A stretch of 5,322 bases of DNA from Candidatus Omnitrophota bacterium (lineage in GTDB: Bacteria > Verrucomicrobiota > Verrucomicrobiia > Limisphaerales > UBA1319). Below, piece by piece: positions 1-5,322 of this stretch (positions within the stretch are counted from its first letter, which is position 1; every line of letters begins with the position of its first letter). The stretch lies in the NCBI GenBank assembly GCA_023473405.1, contig JAMCZD010000278.1:1-5322 (forward strand), written 5' to 3'. A program made the position numbers and the translations under genes. The notes below the pieces were generated by a model, which searched no databases, was not told the DNA's origin, and worked only from the letters and a program-made list of their open reading frames with translations.

Positions 1-92
1 CCCTTGGTGCGGATTTGCTTGGCGCAGACTTTGCAGCGCCCTAAAAACCGATCGCGATCAGGTTTGTGAACCGGATTGTGGTGATCTTTCAT
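1..92 (-). CDS. Partial small CxxC protein, N-terminus only
   Basis: An open frame starts at the ATG at 92-90 and leaves the window at base 1 after 30 complete codons. The visible peptide begins MKDHHNPVHKPDRDRF and contains a CKVC pair (Cys20, Cys23) in a very basic context (GRCKVCAKQIRTK). This could be half of a zinc ribbon or a similar small metal-binding knuckle, but the second half lies outside the window. It starts 20 bases after the stop of the HAF-repeat gene on the same strand, so the two could be co-transcribed. There is no clear Shine-Dalgarno sequence in the gap. I do not recognise the family. The call rests only on the open frame, spacing and CxxC pair, so it may be spurious. 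Confidence 0.35.
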   Translation of the reverse strand, partial: MKDHHNPVHKPDRDRFLGRCKVCAKQIRTK

Positions 93-112
93 AAAAGAAT
101 TGGCGGTCTCGC

Positions 113-1663
113 TTACGGAAGCAAGGCGGCGCGATAGAATCGCGCGTGCGTACCAGCCTGAGACACATCATCCAACTGAACCATCCCCGATACCATCGTA
201 ATGTTGGTCAACGTCTGCCAGTCCGGATTGGGACCGAGCGTGTCGCTGCAATCGATGAGGACGTGATCGCCCGCTGGAGCGGCGGCGGTCAGGTGCATGT
301 TGCCGTTGGTCAACATCAGGCTGAACATGCCGATGGGCACCGATGCGCTTGCCACTGTGCCGACCGCGTTGCGGGCCGTAACGGTGTAACGACCGGCATC
401 GCTCATTCCCATGGAAGGAATGACGAGCGTGGAATTCGTGGCGCCCGGCAAGGGCGATCCGTCGTGCAACCATTGATAAAACAACGGTTCGCCGGCGCTC
501 ATCCGCAAATGCAGTGTTAATGAAGCTCCTGGTCCCATGATCGAACTGGAGGGCGCCGATGTCACTTGAACGGGCCCGGAAACCGGGGTCAACAAGTAGC
601 CATGGGTTTGGCCCTCGAACATGCCCATGCCGACGATTTGATTGGATGCGTTAATGCCGCGCGCTTCGATCAGGTCCCAACCGCTGTTAGTGTGAATGAG
701 GGTGTTCAAGTCTGTCATGGCCGCCATACCGCCCAAGGCATTGGTCACGATGAAGGCATGGGGGTGCCCATTGGACGTGAGCGACGTCCCGACAACCTCG
801 TCGTCATCATTGATGCAATAGGCGGTACTGTTGGTCCCACCCAGGGTGCCCAGGTTCACATTAACTCGGCCCATCATCCCGCCGCTGGCCGATATAAAGG
901 CGCGCTGGCTCCCGTCGGATAACTGCGTCTGCCCGACCGCGGTTCCCTGGTCGTTAATATACCAAGCCTGGCCCCCCAAACCGCCCATGCCGCCCATATT
1001 CATCATCCCCATGCCGCCCGCCCCCATCATAACATCAGAGGACAGGATCGGTTCGAAGTCGCCGTCGGCGATTGTCACGCCGCCCACGGCCTCCTGAATG
1101 TCATTAATGCAATAGAACTCGCTGTTGGTCCCGCCCACGTCGCCCAGGTCCATCATGTCGCCCATCCAGGCGTTGGTCAGCAGAAAGGCATGGTGGCTTC
1201 CGTTCGGCAGTTCCGCCCATCCCACCATCTCGCCGTGCATGTTGATCGAATAAGCAACGCTATTGGAACCGCCCAGGGTGCCTAGGTCGATCATGTTGGT
1301 AAGAGCCAACGCGTTGGTGCATAGAAAGCCGTGTTCATTGCCGTCTGGCAGATCGGAACCGCCCACCATCCAGCCGTTGTCGTTTATTCCATAAGCCCAA
1401 CTGTTGCTGCCGCCCAGTGTGCCAAGGTCCATCATGCGACCATGATCGAACATAAATCCGCGCGACACTCCCGCCGCGGTTTCCGAGGAACCGACAATCT
1501 GCTCATCGTCGTTGATGCCATAGGCAAGGCAATTCGTGCCGCCCAGCGTGCCGAGATCGGTAACCGCGTAAAACTGGGCATGAGCCACACCGGTGAACGT
1601 GGCGAGAGCCAGGCTGAGAGGAACCAGCCAGGCGCGGGTGTTGGAATCGAACCGTTCATTCAT
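113..1663 (-). CDS. Secreted HAF-repeat protein with Ig-like domain
   Basis: This 516-residue protein has a signal peptide (hydrophobic stretch about residues 12-26, then GVAHA with likely cleavage after Ala29), so it should be exported. Residues 31 to about 361 hold seven imperfect repeats of roughly 46 residues built on DLGTLGGTNS..AYGIND...VG......HAFL, the HAF-repeat signature. These may form a propeller-like beta structure; that is inference. Residues about 363-444 look like an immunoglobulin-like domain, with FYQWLHDGSPLPGATN and the SDAGRYTV motif typical of such folds. The last 70 residues form a beta-rich tail ending HARFYRAALLP, a style common at the C-termini of exported Verrucomicrobiota proteins. 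Repeat 4 is followed by a Met/Gly-rich stretch, residues 211-231. The only plausible start is the ATG at 1663-1661. No strong ribosome site is visible, and a TAAAAT hexamer lies six bases upstream without a convincing -35. The role is unknown; surface or extracellular binding is a guess. Confidence 0.85.
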   Translation of the reverse strand: MNERFDSNTRAWLVPLSLALATFTGVAHAQFYAVTDLGTLGGTNCLAYGINDDEQIVGSSETAAGVSRGFMFDHGRMMDLGTLGGSNSWAYGINDNGWMVGGSDLPDGNEHGFLCTNALALTNMIDLGTLGGSNSVAYSINMHGEMVGWAELPNGSHHAFLLTNAWMGDMMDLGDVGGTNSEFYCINDIQEAVGGVTIADGDFEPILSSDVMMGAGGMGMMNMGGMGGLGGQAWYINDQGTAVGQTQLSDGSQRAFISASGGMMGRVNVNLGTLGGTNSTAYCINDDDEVVGTSLTSNGHPHAFIVTNALGGMAAMTDLNTLIHTNSGWDLIEARGINASNQIVGMGMFEGQTHGYLLTPVSGPVQVTSAPSSSIMGPGASLTLHLRMSAGEPLFYQWLHDGSPLPGATNSTLVIPSMGMSDAGRYTVTARNAVGTVASASVPIGMFSLMLTNGNMHLTAAAPAGDHVLIDCSDTLGPNPDWQTLTNITMVSGMVQLDDVSQAGTHARFYRAALLP

Positions 1664-1859
1664 AAACTTATTTTAACAATTATCTCTTCTTTTGCTATAG
1701 GACAACAACCCGGGTGTCCACGGCAAGGCCGAAGTGTTTCCTTAACTCCAGAAAGCCGGGCATTTCCGGCCCGTGCGGGTAAACTGACACCTCGGTGTTC
1801 GTGGCCGCGTGGAGGCACTATTCATCGTTCCGGGGTAAACAGCACGAAGGGCCGGTGGA
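1664..1859. other. Gene-free stretch with possible coding relic
   Basis: No intact gene is seen between the HAF-repeat start and the transposase remnant. On the minus strand, 1817 down to 1695 is open for about 40 codons and ends in TAG. It contains a protein-like run (EVSVYPHGPEMPGFLELRK, then HFGLAVDTRVVVL), which may be the 3' end of a decayed gene. An in-frame TAG at 1820-1818 closes it upstream. An alternative minus-strand start is the ATG at 1763-1761, giving only 22 residues. The bases nearest 1664 are AT-rich and should carry the HAF-repeat promoter, but I cannot place it with confidence. Confidence 0.4.
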
Positions 1860-2243
1860 CTAGCGAGCAGCGGAAAGGTTCTGGAATTTCGCCTTAAGCT
1901 CCGCCGGGCAAGGCCAGGTCCAAGCCGGGATTCCCGACTGGTCGATGCGGGGCCGCCCGCCACGCGCGCGCGACTTCCAACGCCAGAACAGGCGAAAGCC
2001 CAGCCGGTGCCAGCCAACTACGGTCCGGGGCTGAAAGAGGACCACAGCCTGGCGCCACTGCGGCCAAAGCCGTAGCAGCCCGACCCAAAACAGTCGGTCT
2101 GCCGGGCCAAGCCCGGGTCTGGACCTTCGGTGGCCGAGCAGCGCCAACTGGTGGCGAAGGGCCACGTTTTCGAGCAAAAGGAGCCGGCGGGATTGGATGC
2201 CGGAGACAAGCGAGCGAAGGAGCACCGAAACCACATCGAACAT
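1860..2243 (-). pseudogene. Transposase remnant, integrase-core type, 3' truncated
   Basis: From the ATG at 2243-2241 the translation begins MFDVVSVLLRSLVSGIQSRR, then has LLLLENVALRHQLALLGHRR, ADRLFWVGLLRLWPQWRQ and TVVGWHRLGFRLFWRWKSR, ending with GGRPRID. These are hallmark segments of the N-terminal, DNA-binding part of integrase-core (DDE, IS3/IS481-like) transposases of roughly 300-400 residues. After about 1941 the resemblance stops, and the frame runs through unrelated residues to TAG at 1862-1860. The catalytic DDE core is therefore missing and the gene cannot encode a working transposase. The same frame is open upstream to an ATG at 2324, but those extra 27 residues are not typical of the family, so I start at 2243. 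I recognised no terminal inverted repeats or target duplication. The exact IS family is not certain. Confidence 0.65.
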
Positions 2244-2419
2244 GACGCTTGCAACGTCGCCAGCAAGCCTCCAGAAATCAACATTCCCCCATTCTCTCTG
2301 TGCTACGAGGCATTCGCCACCCACAGGAGGCCGAGGAGCGAGGTCAACGGTAAGATTTTTTTGCGTGCTTATTTAGTTGGTTTGGTAAATAACGAATAAA
2401 CGAATGAACTAAACTCCTT
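2244..2419. other. Leader region between remnant and permease fragment
   Basis: This 176-base gap has no gene of its own. Bases 2244-2343 are GC-rich and probably belong to the end of the mobile element or to flanking DNA. From about 2350 the composition changes sharply to AT-rich, including a run of seven T at 2356-2362 and short repeats of aacgaat at 2391-2407. This AT-rich stretch may carry the promoter for the downstream plus-strand genes. A loose match to a promoter is TTGCGT at 2361 with GTAAAT at 2385, 18 bases apart, which is weak. Confidence 0.3.
2369..2392. promoter_or_regulatory. 7-bp inverted repeat, possible operator
   Basis: TTATTTA at 2369-2375 and TAAATAA at 2386-2392 are perfect inverted arms separated by ten bases. 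The repeat lies about 28 bases before the permease-remnant start, overlaps the only weak promoter candidate and sits in a sharply AT-rich block. Metal-responsive ArsR/SmtB-type repressors often bind AT-rich dyads of this general sort, but no regulator gene is visible here. Arms this short in AT-rich DNA can occur by chance. Confidence 0.25.
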
Positions 2420-2695
2420 ATGAGTGCGGGATCAATCACGGCCAGGTCGGGGCGCCTGAACGGCGCGTTTTGGTATTTTGCCACGCTGACCGAAATCCCG
2501 ATCTGCCAGGCGCTGGGCAAGCTGGAGATGGCGCCCGGCCCGGTGCTCGCCTTGCTGCTCGCCGGACCGGCGGTGTCCCTTCCCAGCATGCTTGTGCTTC
2601 GGAGCGTGATGGGCACGAAGAAGATGCTCGTGTTTAGCGACCCGACCATTGTCATGGCCACGGTCACGGGCTGGTTTTATGGAGCGCTGTGTTAA
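2420..2695 (+). pseudogene. C-terminal remnant of ArsP/YraQ-type permease
   Basis: This 91-codon frame contains FWYFATLTEIPI (residues 18-29), GPVLALLLAGPAVSLPSMLV (40-59) and RSVMGTKK (61-68), then a final hydrophobic stretch. These match the last part of ArsP/YraQ permeases (UPF0718, DUF318), which have about 300 or more residues, eight or more membrane helices and include methylarsenite exporters. Only the last quarter or so is present. Family resemblance starts near residue 14; residues 1-14 look unrelated and an in-frame stop lies just upstream of the ATG at 2420. The remaining piece has two or three hydrophobic segments and would not be expected to transport. It lies right after the transposase remnant, so loss of its 5' end through a rearrangement is the likeliest history. 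It could still be translated as a short membrane peptide. The substrate of the ancestral permease is not shown. Confidence 0.7.
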
Positions 2696-2718
2696 TCTCG
2701 AACGAAAGGCATTGAATC

Positions 2719-2979
2719 ATGCAAATCCTCGTAATCGGCCCCGGCTGCGCCAAGTGCAAGACCCTGGCGCAATTCACCGAACAAGCCCTCAAAGAACTCG
2801 GTCTCACCGCCGAAATCAACAAGGTAACCGACCTCAAACAGATCATGGCCTTAGGCGTGATGATGACGCCCGCTCTCGCGGTGAACGGCACCATCAAGGT
2901 GGTGGGAAAGGTGCCCAGCGTAGCCGAGCTCAAAACGATTCTGCAGCAGACGGCAGAGACATGGATGAATACCGTCTGA
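2719..2979 (+). CDS. Small CxxC thioredoxin, TM0996/MTH895 type
   Basis: This 86-residue protein has the size and layout of the small redox-active disulfide protein 2 family, which adopts a thioredoxin/glutaredoxin-like fold. A first beta strand MQILVIGPG leads to the active-site pair CAKC (Cys10, Cys13), then a helix (TLAQFTEQALKELG) and EINKVTDLKQIMALGV. The cis-proline motif MMTPALAVNG (residues 48-57) and the last strand IKVVGKVPS follow. There is no signal peptide, so it is cytoplasmic. A purine-rich AAAGG lies about ten bases before the ATG and supports the start. It follows the permease remnant by 23 bases, and its end overlaps the next gene by 19 bases. Members of this family often sit beside ArsP-type permeases and CcdA-like proteins. 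The probable role is thiol-disulfide exchange or metal(loid) handling; its partner is unknown. Confidence 0.85.
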   Translation: MQILVIGPGCAKCKTLAQFTEQALKELGLTAEINKVTDLKQIMALGVMMTPALAVNGTIKVVGKVPSVAELKTILQQTAETWMNTV

Positions 2980-3350
2980 TCTCGCTGTACGCGCAACGCA
3001 TCACCCTCGCCAAGGCCGATGAACTGGTGGATGCCTGGAGGACCCTGGAAAGAATCCGTTGCCGGGTGAATGAAATCTGGCAAAGGCGCGGCACAATCAA
3101 ACCTTGTTACGAGTTGCGCAAAAAGCCGCCCGCGTTGGAGATTTACAAGCGGCTGCCGGGGACCAATTGCCGGGCTTGCGGCGAAAAAACGTGCCTGGCG
3201 TTCGCGGTGCGCCTCTGGAGCGGCGAGGCGAGGCCTTCCCTTTGCGCCCCCATTTTCTCAAGTAACCACGAGCATCTGAAAGCCCCTTTCCTGGAAATCT
3301 GCTCCAGCCTGGGCCTGTCCGAGCTGGCGTTCAACGAGACAGACGAATGA
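2961..3350 (+). CDS. [4Fe-4S] domain protein
   Basis: This 129-residue protein is soluble by appearance and has no signal peptide. After a helical N-terminal half (residues 1-60), a cysteine motif appears at residues 70-95: Cys70, Cys73, Cys78 and Cys95, spaced CxxCx4Cx16C within TNCRACGEKTCLAFAVRLW. This is the pattern of the four-cysteine Fe-S domain (PF04060) found in RnfB and in the corrinoid Fe-S protein of the acetyl-CoA pathway, and it binds one [4Fe-4S] cluster in those relatives. Cys34, Cys49 and Cys114 are additional. I chose the ATG at 2961 because coding-like sequence starts there; it overlaps the thioredoxin gene by 19 bases, so translational coupling is likely. Upstream in the same frame only shadow sequence is seen. 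The probable role is electron transfer to a neighbouring redox protein. The physiological donor cannot be told. Confidence 0.8.
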   Translation: MDEYRLISLYAQRITLAKADELVDAWRTLERIRCRVNEIWQRRGTIKPCYELRKKPPALEIYKRLPGTNCRACGEKTCLAFAVRLWSGEARPSLCAPIFSSNHEHLKAPFLEICSSLGLSELAFNETDE

Positions 3351-3405
3351 AACGCGCCCTGATCCAGCCTCGAGACTATCTAAATAAACAACCAATCGCA
3401 AAACC

Positions 3406-4074
3406 ATGAAAACACCCATGAAAATCCTCATCGTCACCGCGCTCGTCGTGGCGGTTGCCGGGGCAGTTGCCCTCAAAAAGACGAAAACACCCGCGGAAAC
3501 CAACCCGGCCCCGCCACCGGCTGCCACAAGCGGACCCGTCGAGAACCCCGCGGCCAAGGCGATGGCGTCGGTTGCGGCGGCACTGCCCACACTCCTCGAC
3601 CTGGGCGCCGGCAAGTGCATGCCATGCAAAATGATGGCTCCCATCCTGGAGGAGTTGAAAAAGGAATATACCGGACGGATGAATGTCGAGTTCATCGAAG
3701 TCGAGGCCAAGGACGGGCTGACCGGTGAACTCATTCGCGTGAAGACGCTCGATGGTCAGCTCGCTTCGCTGGAACCACCTACCGCCATCGCTTGGTTTGG
3801 CCAGACGAAAGACCCGGCCGGCAAATGGGTTTCGGCGGGCTGCTTTAAGCAGGCGTTTTTTGTCAACGAAGCCAACCTGCAAAAGTGGCTGGACGCGCGC
3901 CCGTCGATGACGGGCCGCCAAATCACCATCGCCCGGGCCCTCGCCGACAAGATGAAGCTTTCGCCCGAGCAGATCGCCAAGGCCTGCAAAATGGGAGAAT
4001 GCAAATTATCGCTCGCAGCCTGGAAGTTCCGGCACGGAAGCCGGCCAACCAACAACGTCCTGCTGCTTTGCTAA
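3406..4074 (+). CDS. Membrane-anchored thioredoxin-like protein, unusual C-terminus
   Basis: This 222-residue protein has an N-terminal membrane anchor or uncleaved signal (residues 6-23) and a Pro/Ala-rich linker (29-55). A thioredoxin half follows: LPTLLDLGAGKCMPCKMMAP with the active-site pair CMPC (71-74), helix ILEELKKEY and strand NVEFIEV (93-99). It should face the periplasm or cell exterior. Beyond residue 100 it is atypical. EPPTAIAWF (123-131) could be the cis-proline strand of a divergent thioredoxin. However, TGEL (106-109), EPPTAIAW, AGCFKQAFF (144-152) and QKWL (159-162) also line up with the C-terminal part of organomercurial lyase (MerB), Cys146 matching its SFC cysteine. The part of MerB that carries its other catalytic Cys and Asp is absent. 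The tail has KACKMGEC (192-199) and then 23 residues that look non-native, so a late frameshift is possible. The start could instead be the ATG at 3418. No clear ribosome site is visible. The CcdA-like protein is a plausible reductant. Confidence 0.7.
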   Translation: MKTPMKILIVTALVVAVAGAVALKKTKTPAETNPAPPPAATSGPVENPAAKAMASVAAALPTLLDLGAGKCMPCKMMAPILEELKKEYTGRMNVEFIEVEAKDGLTGELIRVKTLDGQLASLEPPTAIAWFGQTKDPAGKWVSAGCFKQAFFVNEANLQKWLDARPSMTGRQITIARALADKMKLSPEQIAKACKMGECKLSLAAWKFRHGSRPTNNVLLLC

Positions 4075-4097
4075 TAACAACCAATAACAACCAATAA
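4073..4097. repeat. Short tandem repeat, 10-bp unit
   Basis: The unit aataacaacc occurs two and a half times at 4073-4097, starting within the stop codon of the thioredoxin-like gene and ending 16 bases before the DGC gene start. It is the most AT-rich part of the right-hand gene run. It may be simple slippage DNA, an unstructured leader for the next ribosome, or a junction scar. No regulatory role is shown. Confidence 0.7.
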
Positions 4098-4113
4098 AGT
4101 CGAAACTCTCGCT

Positions 4114-4500
4114 ATGCAAAACCATACTCCTTCTAACCAATGCCAATGCTCAACCGCCCCCAAACTCATCTTTCCCTGCTCCGGCGCCTCGGATGTGGGT
4201 GAGATCAGCGACCGCGCGGCCCGCCGTTTGACGAAAGAAGGCAAAGGCAAAATGTATTGCCTGGCCGGCGTGGGCGGGCGCGTGTCTGACATCCTTGTGA
4301 ACATCCCACTGGCGCGGAAGATTCTGGTGATTGACGGATGCGCCGCCGAATGCGCCAAGCACACCCTGCTCGAAGCGGGTTTCAAGACCTTCGAACATCT
4401 CCAGTTGAAGTCCTTGGGACTCGAAAAAGGCCAAAGCGCGCCCACTTTTGATCACATCCAGGTGGCGGTGAGCAAGGCTGCGCAGATGCTCGAAACTTGA
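4114..4500 (+). CDS. DGC-family putative zinc-binding protein
   Basis: This 128-residue protein matches the DGC family (PF08859), named for its Asp-Gly-Cys motif. The landmarks are FPCSGASDVGEISDRAARRL (residues 20-39, Cys22), YCLAGVGG (48-55, Cys49) and VIDGCAAECAKHTL (72-85, Cys76 and Cys80). The four conserved cysteines suggest a metal site, annotated as zinc in the family, though this is not well established. Cys10 and Cys12 near the N-terminus add a CxC not needed by the core. The protein is cytoplasmic by appearance and of normal family length. It lies 39 bases after the thioredoxin-like gene and 46 before the CcdA-like gene. DGC genes recur beside CcdA/ArsG-type membrane proteins, thioredoxins and ArsP permeases. 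A chaperone, metal sensor or metal(loid)-binding role is inference. Confidence 0.85.
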   Translation: MQNHTPSNQCQCSTAPKLIFPCSGASDVGEISDRAARRLTKEGKGKMYCLAGVGGRVSDILVNIPLARKILVIDGCAAECAKHTLLEAGFKTFEHLQLKSLGLEKGQSAPTFDHIQVAVSKAAQMLET

Positions 4501-4546
4501 GCCGGCGCGCCCGGTGCCTCACTCATCACGTTTCACCTTCCACTCG

Positions 4547-5322
4547 ATGGAACAACTGTTTACCAACCTGAGTCATGCCGTTGAAGGCGCGGGTCTGGTT
4601 GCATTGGGCGCGGCGGTCATTTGGGGCATCCTGAGCATTATTCTCAGCCCTTGCCATCTGGCCAGCATCCCGCTGATTGTGGGATTCATCACCGGTCAGG
4701 GGCGGGTGAGCAGCAGCCGCGCCTTCTCGACAGCCGCGTTGTTCTCGGTCGGCATCCTCGTCACTATCGCGGCTATTGGCGCGATTACCGCCGCCGCCGG
4801 TCGGATGATGGGTGACGTAGGCCGCTGGGGGAACTACTTCGTCGCCGCCATTTTCTTGATCGTAGGACTTTACCTGCGTGGAGTGATCCCAATGCCCTGG
4901 GCCGGGCCTGGGCAGGTGAGCATGAGGCGCAAGGGATTGATGGCGGCGTTCATCCTCGGATTGGTCTTCCGTATCGCGCTGGGGCCGTGCACATTCGCCT
5001 ACATGGCCCCGATGCTGGCCGTCACGTTCAAGCTTGGCAAGTCCAACCCGGTTTATGGCGCTTCGCTCCTGCTCGCCTATGGTGTCGGACATTGCTCGGT
5101 GATTGTGCTGGCCGGGACCTTCACTGAAGCCGTCCAGAAATTCGAGTTTGCCTCACCGATTGGCCAGGCCCGCGTGGTCCATTTCCACCAATGCACCGTG
5201 CTCTGCAACAACTGCCTCGCCCTGTGCCCCAACGACGCCATTTCGTTTCCGGACCAGGATGCGTTTCTCGACGCGGTTCGCGAACTGCGCAAGCAGGCAC
5301 GGCCAGGCGCCGGGCCGGCGGC
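4547..5322 (+). CDS. CcdA/ArsG-like membrane protein fused to ferredoxin motif (partial)
   Basis: The frame opens at ATG 4547 and leaves the window after 258 codons. It has five hydrophobic segments (about residues 15-49, 62-84, 96-115, 131-160 and 168-195). Key cysteines lie in LSPCHLASIPLIVGFI (Cys36), LGPCTFAYMAP (Cys148) and YGVGHCSVIVLAGTFTE (Cys183). These mark the DsbD-beta/CcdA superfamily, which moves reducing power across the membrane through a Cys pair, and the branch with ArsG-like proteins linked to aromatic arsenical efflux. A sixth helix would normally follow AGTFTE. Instead the frame enters a soluble segment with Cys216, Cys220, Cys223 and Cys227 in CTVLCNNCLALCPNDAISF, a ferredoxin-like [4Fe-4S] motif, then a helical region (DAFLDAVRELRKQ). 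No stop or frame change is seen at the switch near residues 199-209. A GTG at 4514 is an alternative start, but the ATG fits better. The fusion may be real or a deletion scar. Confidence 0.75.
   Translation, partial: MEQLFTNLSHAVEGAGLVALGAAVIWGILSIILSPCHLASIPLIVGFITGQGRVSSSRAFSTAALFSVGILVTIAAIGAITAAAGRMMGDVGRWGNYFVAAIFLIVGLYLRGVIPMPWAGPGQVSMRRKGLMAAFILGLVFRIALGPCTFAYMAPMLAVTFKLGKSNPVYGASLLLAYGVGHCSVIVLAGTFTEAVQKFEFASPIGQARVVHFHQCTVLCNNCLALCPNDAISFPDQDAFLDAVRELRKQARPGAGPA

Noticed and set aside
1331..1897. Plus-strand open frame of 188 codons
   Set aside because: It lies opposite the HAF repeats, whose repeated composition keeps the other strand open, and its translation shows no recognisable domain.
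2649..2960. Upstream extension of the Fe-S gene to an ATG at 2649
   Set aside because: This part overlaps the whole thioredoxin gene, and its translation is Arg/Gln-rich without domain character; the ATG at 2961 begins the plausible protein.
3258..3921. Two long minus-strand open frames
   Set aside because: Both are opposite the Fe-S and thioredoxin-like genes, which have clear motifs on the plus strand.
4029..4044. CCGGC/GCCGG hairpin as a transcription terminator
   Set aside because: No T-run follows, the stem is only five pairs, and the gene run continues downstream.
4526..5092. Minus-strand open frame of 188 codons
   Set aside because: It is opposite the CcdA-like gene, and its highly charged, low-complexity translation is typical of an antisense shadow in GC-rich DNA.
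1..5322. CRISPR array, tRNA or rRNA genes
   Set aside because: No regularly spaced repeats of CRISPR type and no tRNA- or rRNA-like sequence were seen on either strand; the repeated DNA at 500-1600 is explained by the HAF repeats.

Overview
The window looks like accessory DNA from a GC-rich Gram-negative bacterium, most likely Verrucomicrobiota. The main clue is a secreted HAF-repeat protein followed by an immunoglobulin-like domain and a beta-rich tail, a layout common in that phylum. This lineage call is inference from protein style, not a search.

Left part (1-1663, minus strand): a HAF-repeat exported protein, with the start of a small CxxC protein just downstream that runs off the left edge. 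Middle (1664-2419): no intact gene. It holds the 5' part of an integrase-core type transposase gene whose 3' part is gone, unexplained DNA on either side of it, and an AT-rich leader with a 7-bp inverted repeat. The transposase remnant abuts a plus-strand gene encoding only the C-terminal end of an ArsP/YraQ (UPF0718, DUF318) type permease. Both genes are truncated on the sides that face this damaged middle region or its remains, so rearrangement linked to the mobile element is likely.

Right part (2420-5322, plus strand): a tight co-directional run of cysteine-rich genes. In order they are the permease remnant, a small TM0996/MTH895-type CxxC thioredoxin, a [4Fe-4S]-domain protein overlapping it by 19 bases, a membrane-anchored thioredoxin-like protein with an unusual C-terminal half, a DGC-family putative zinc-binding protein, and a CcdA/ArsG-like membrane protein. 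The last reads straight into a [4Fe-4S] ferredoxin-like motif before the window ends. Similar sets of genes are found in arsenic/organoarsenical and other metal(loid) or thiol-redox clusters. My inference is a redox relay that moves electrons from a cytoplasmic Fe-S protein across the membrane through a CcdA-type carrier to an extracytoplasmic thioredoxin, possibly with metal(loid) detoxification or export. No arsenite, mercury or other substrate can be assigned from sequence alone.

The most unusual points are the CcdA-ferredoxin fusion, where a sixth membrane helix would be expected, and the thioredoxin whose C-terminal half can be read either as a divergent thioredoxin or as an organomercurial-lyase-like segment. 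Both could be real domain fusions or scars of deletions, because the locus also shows truncation elsewhere.
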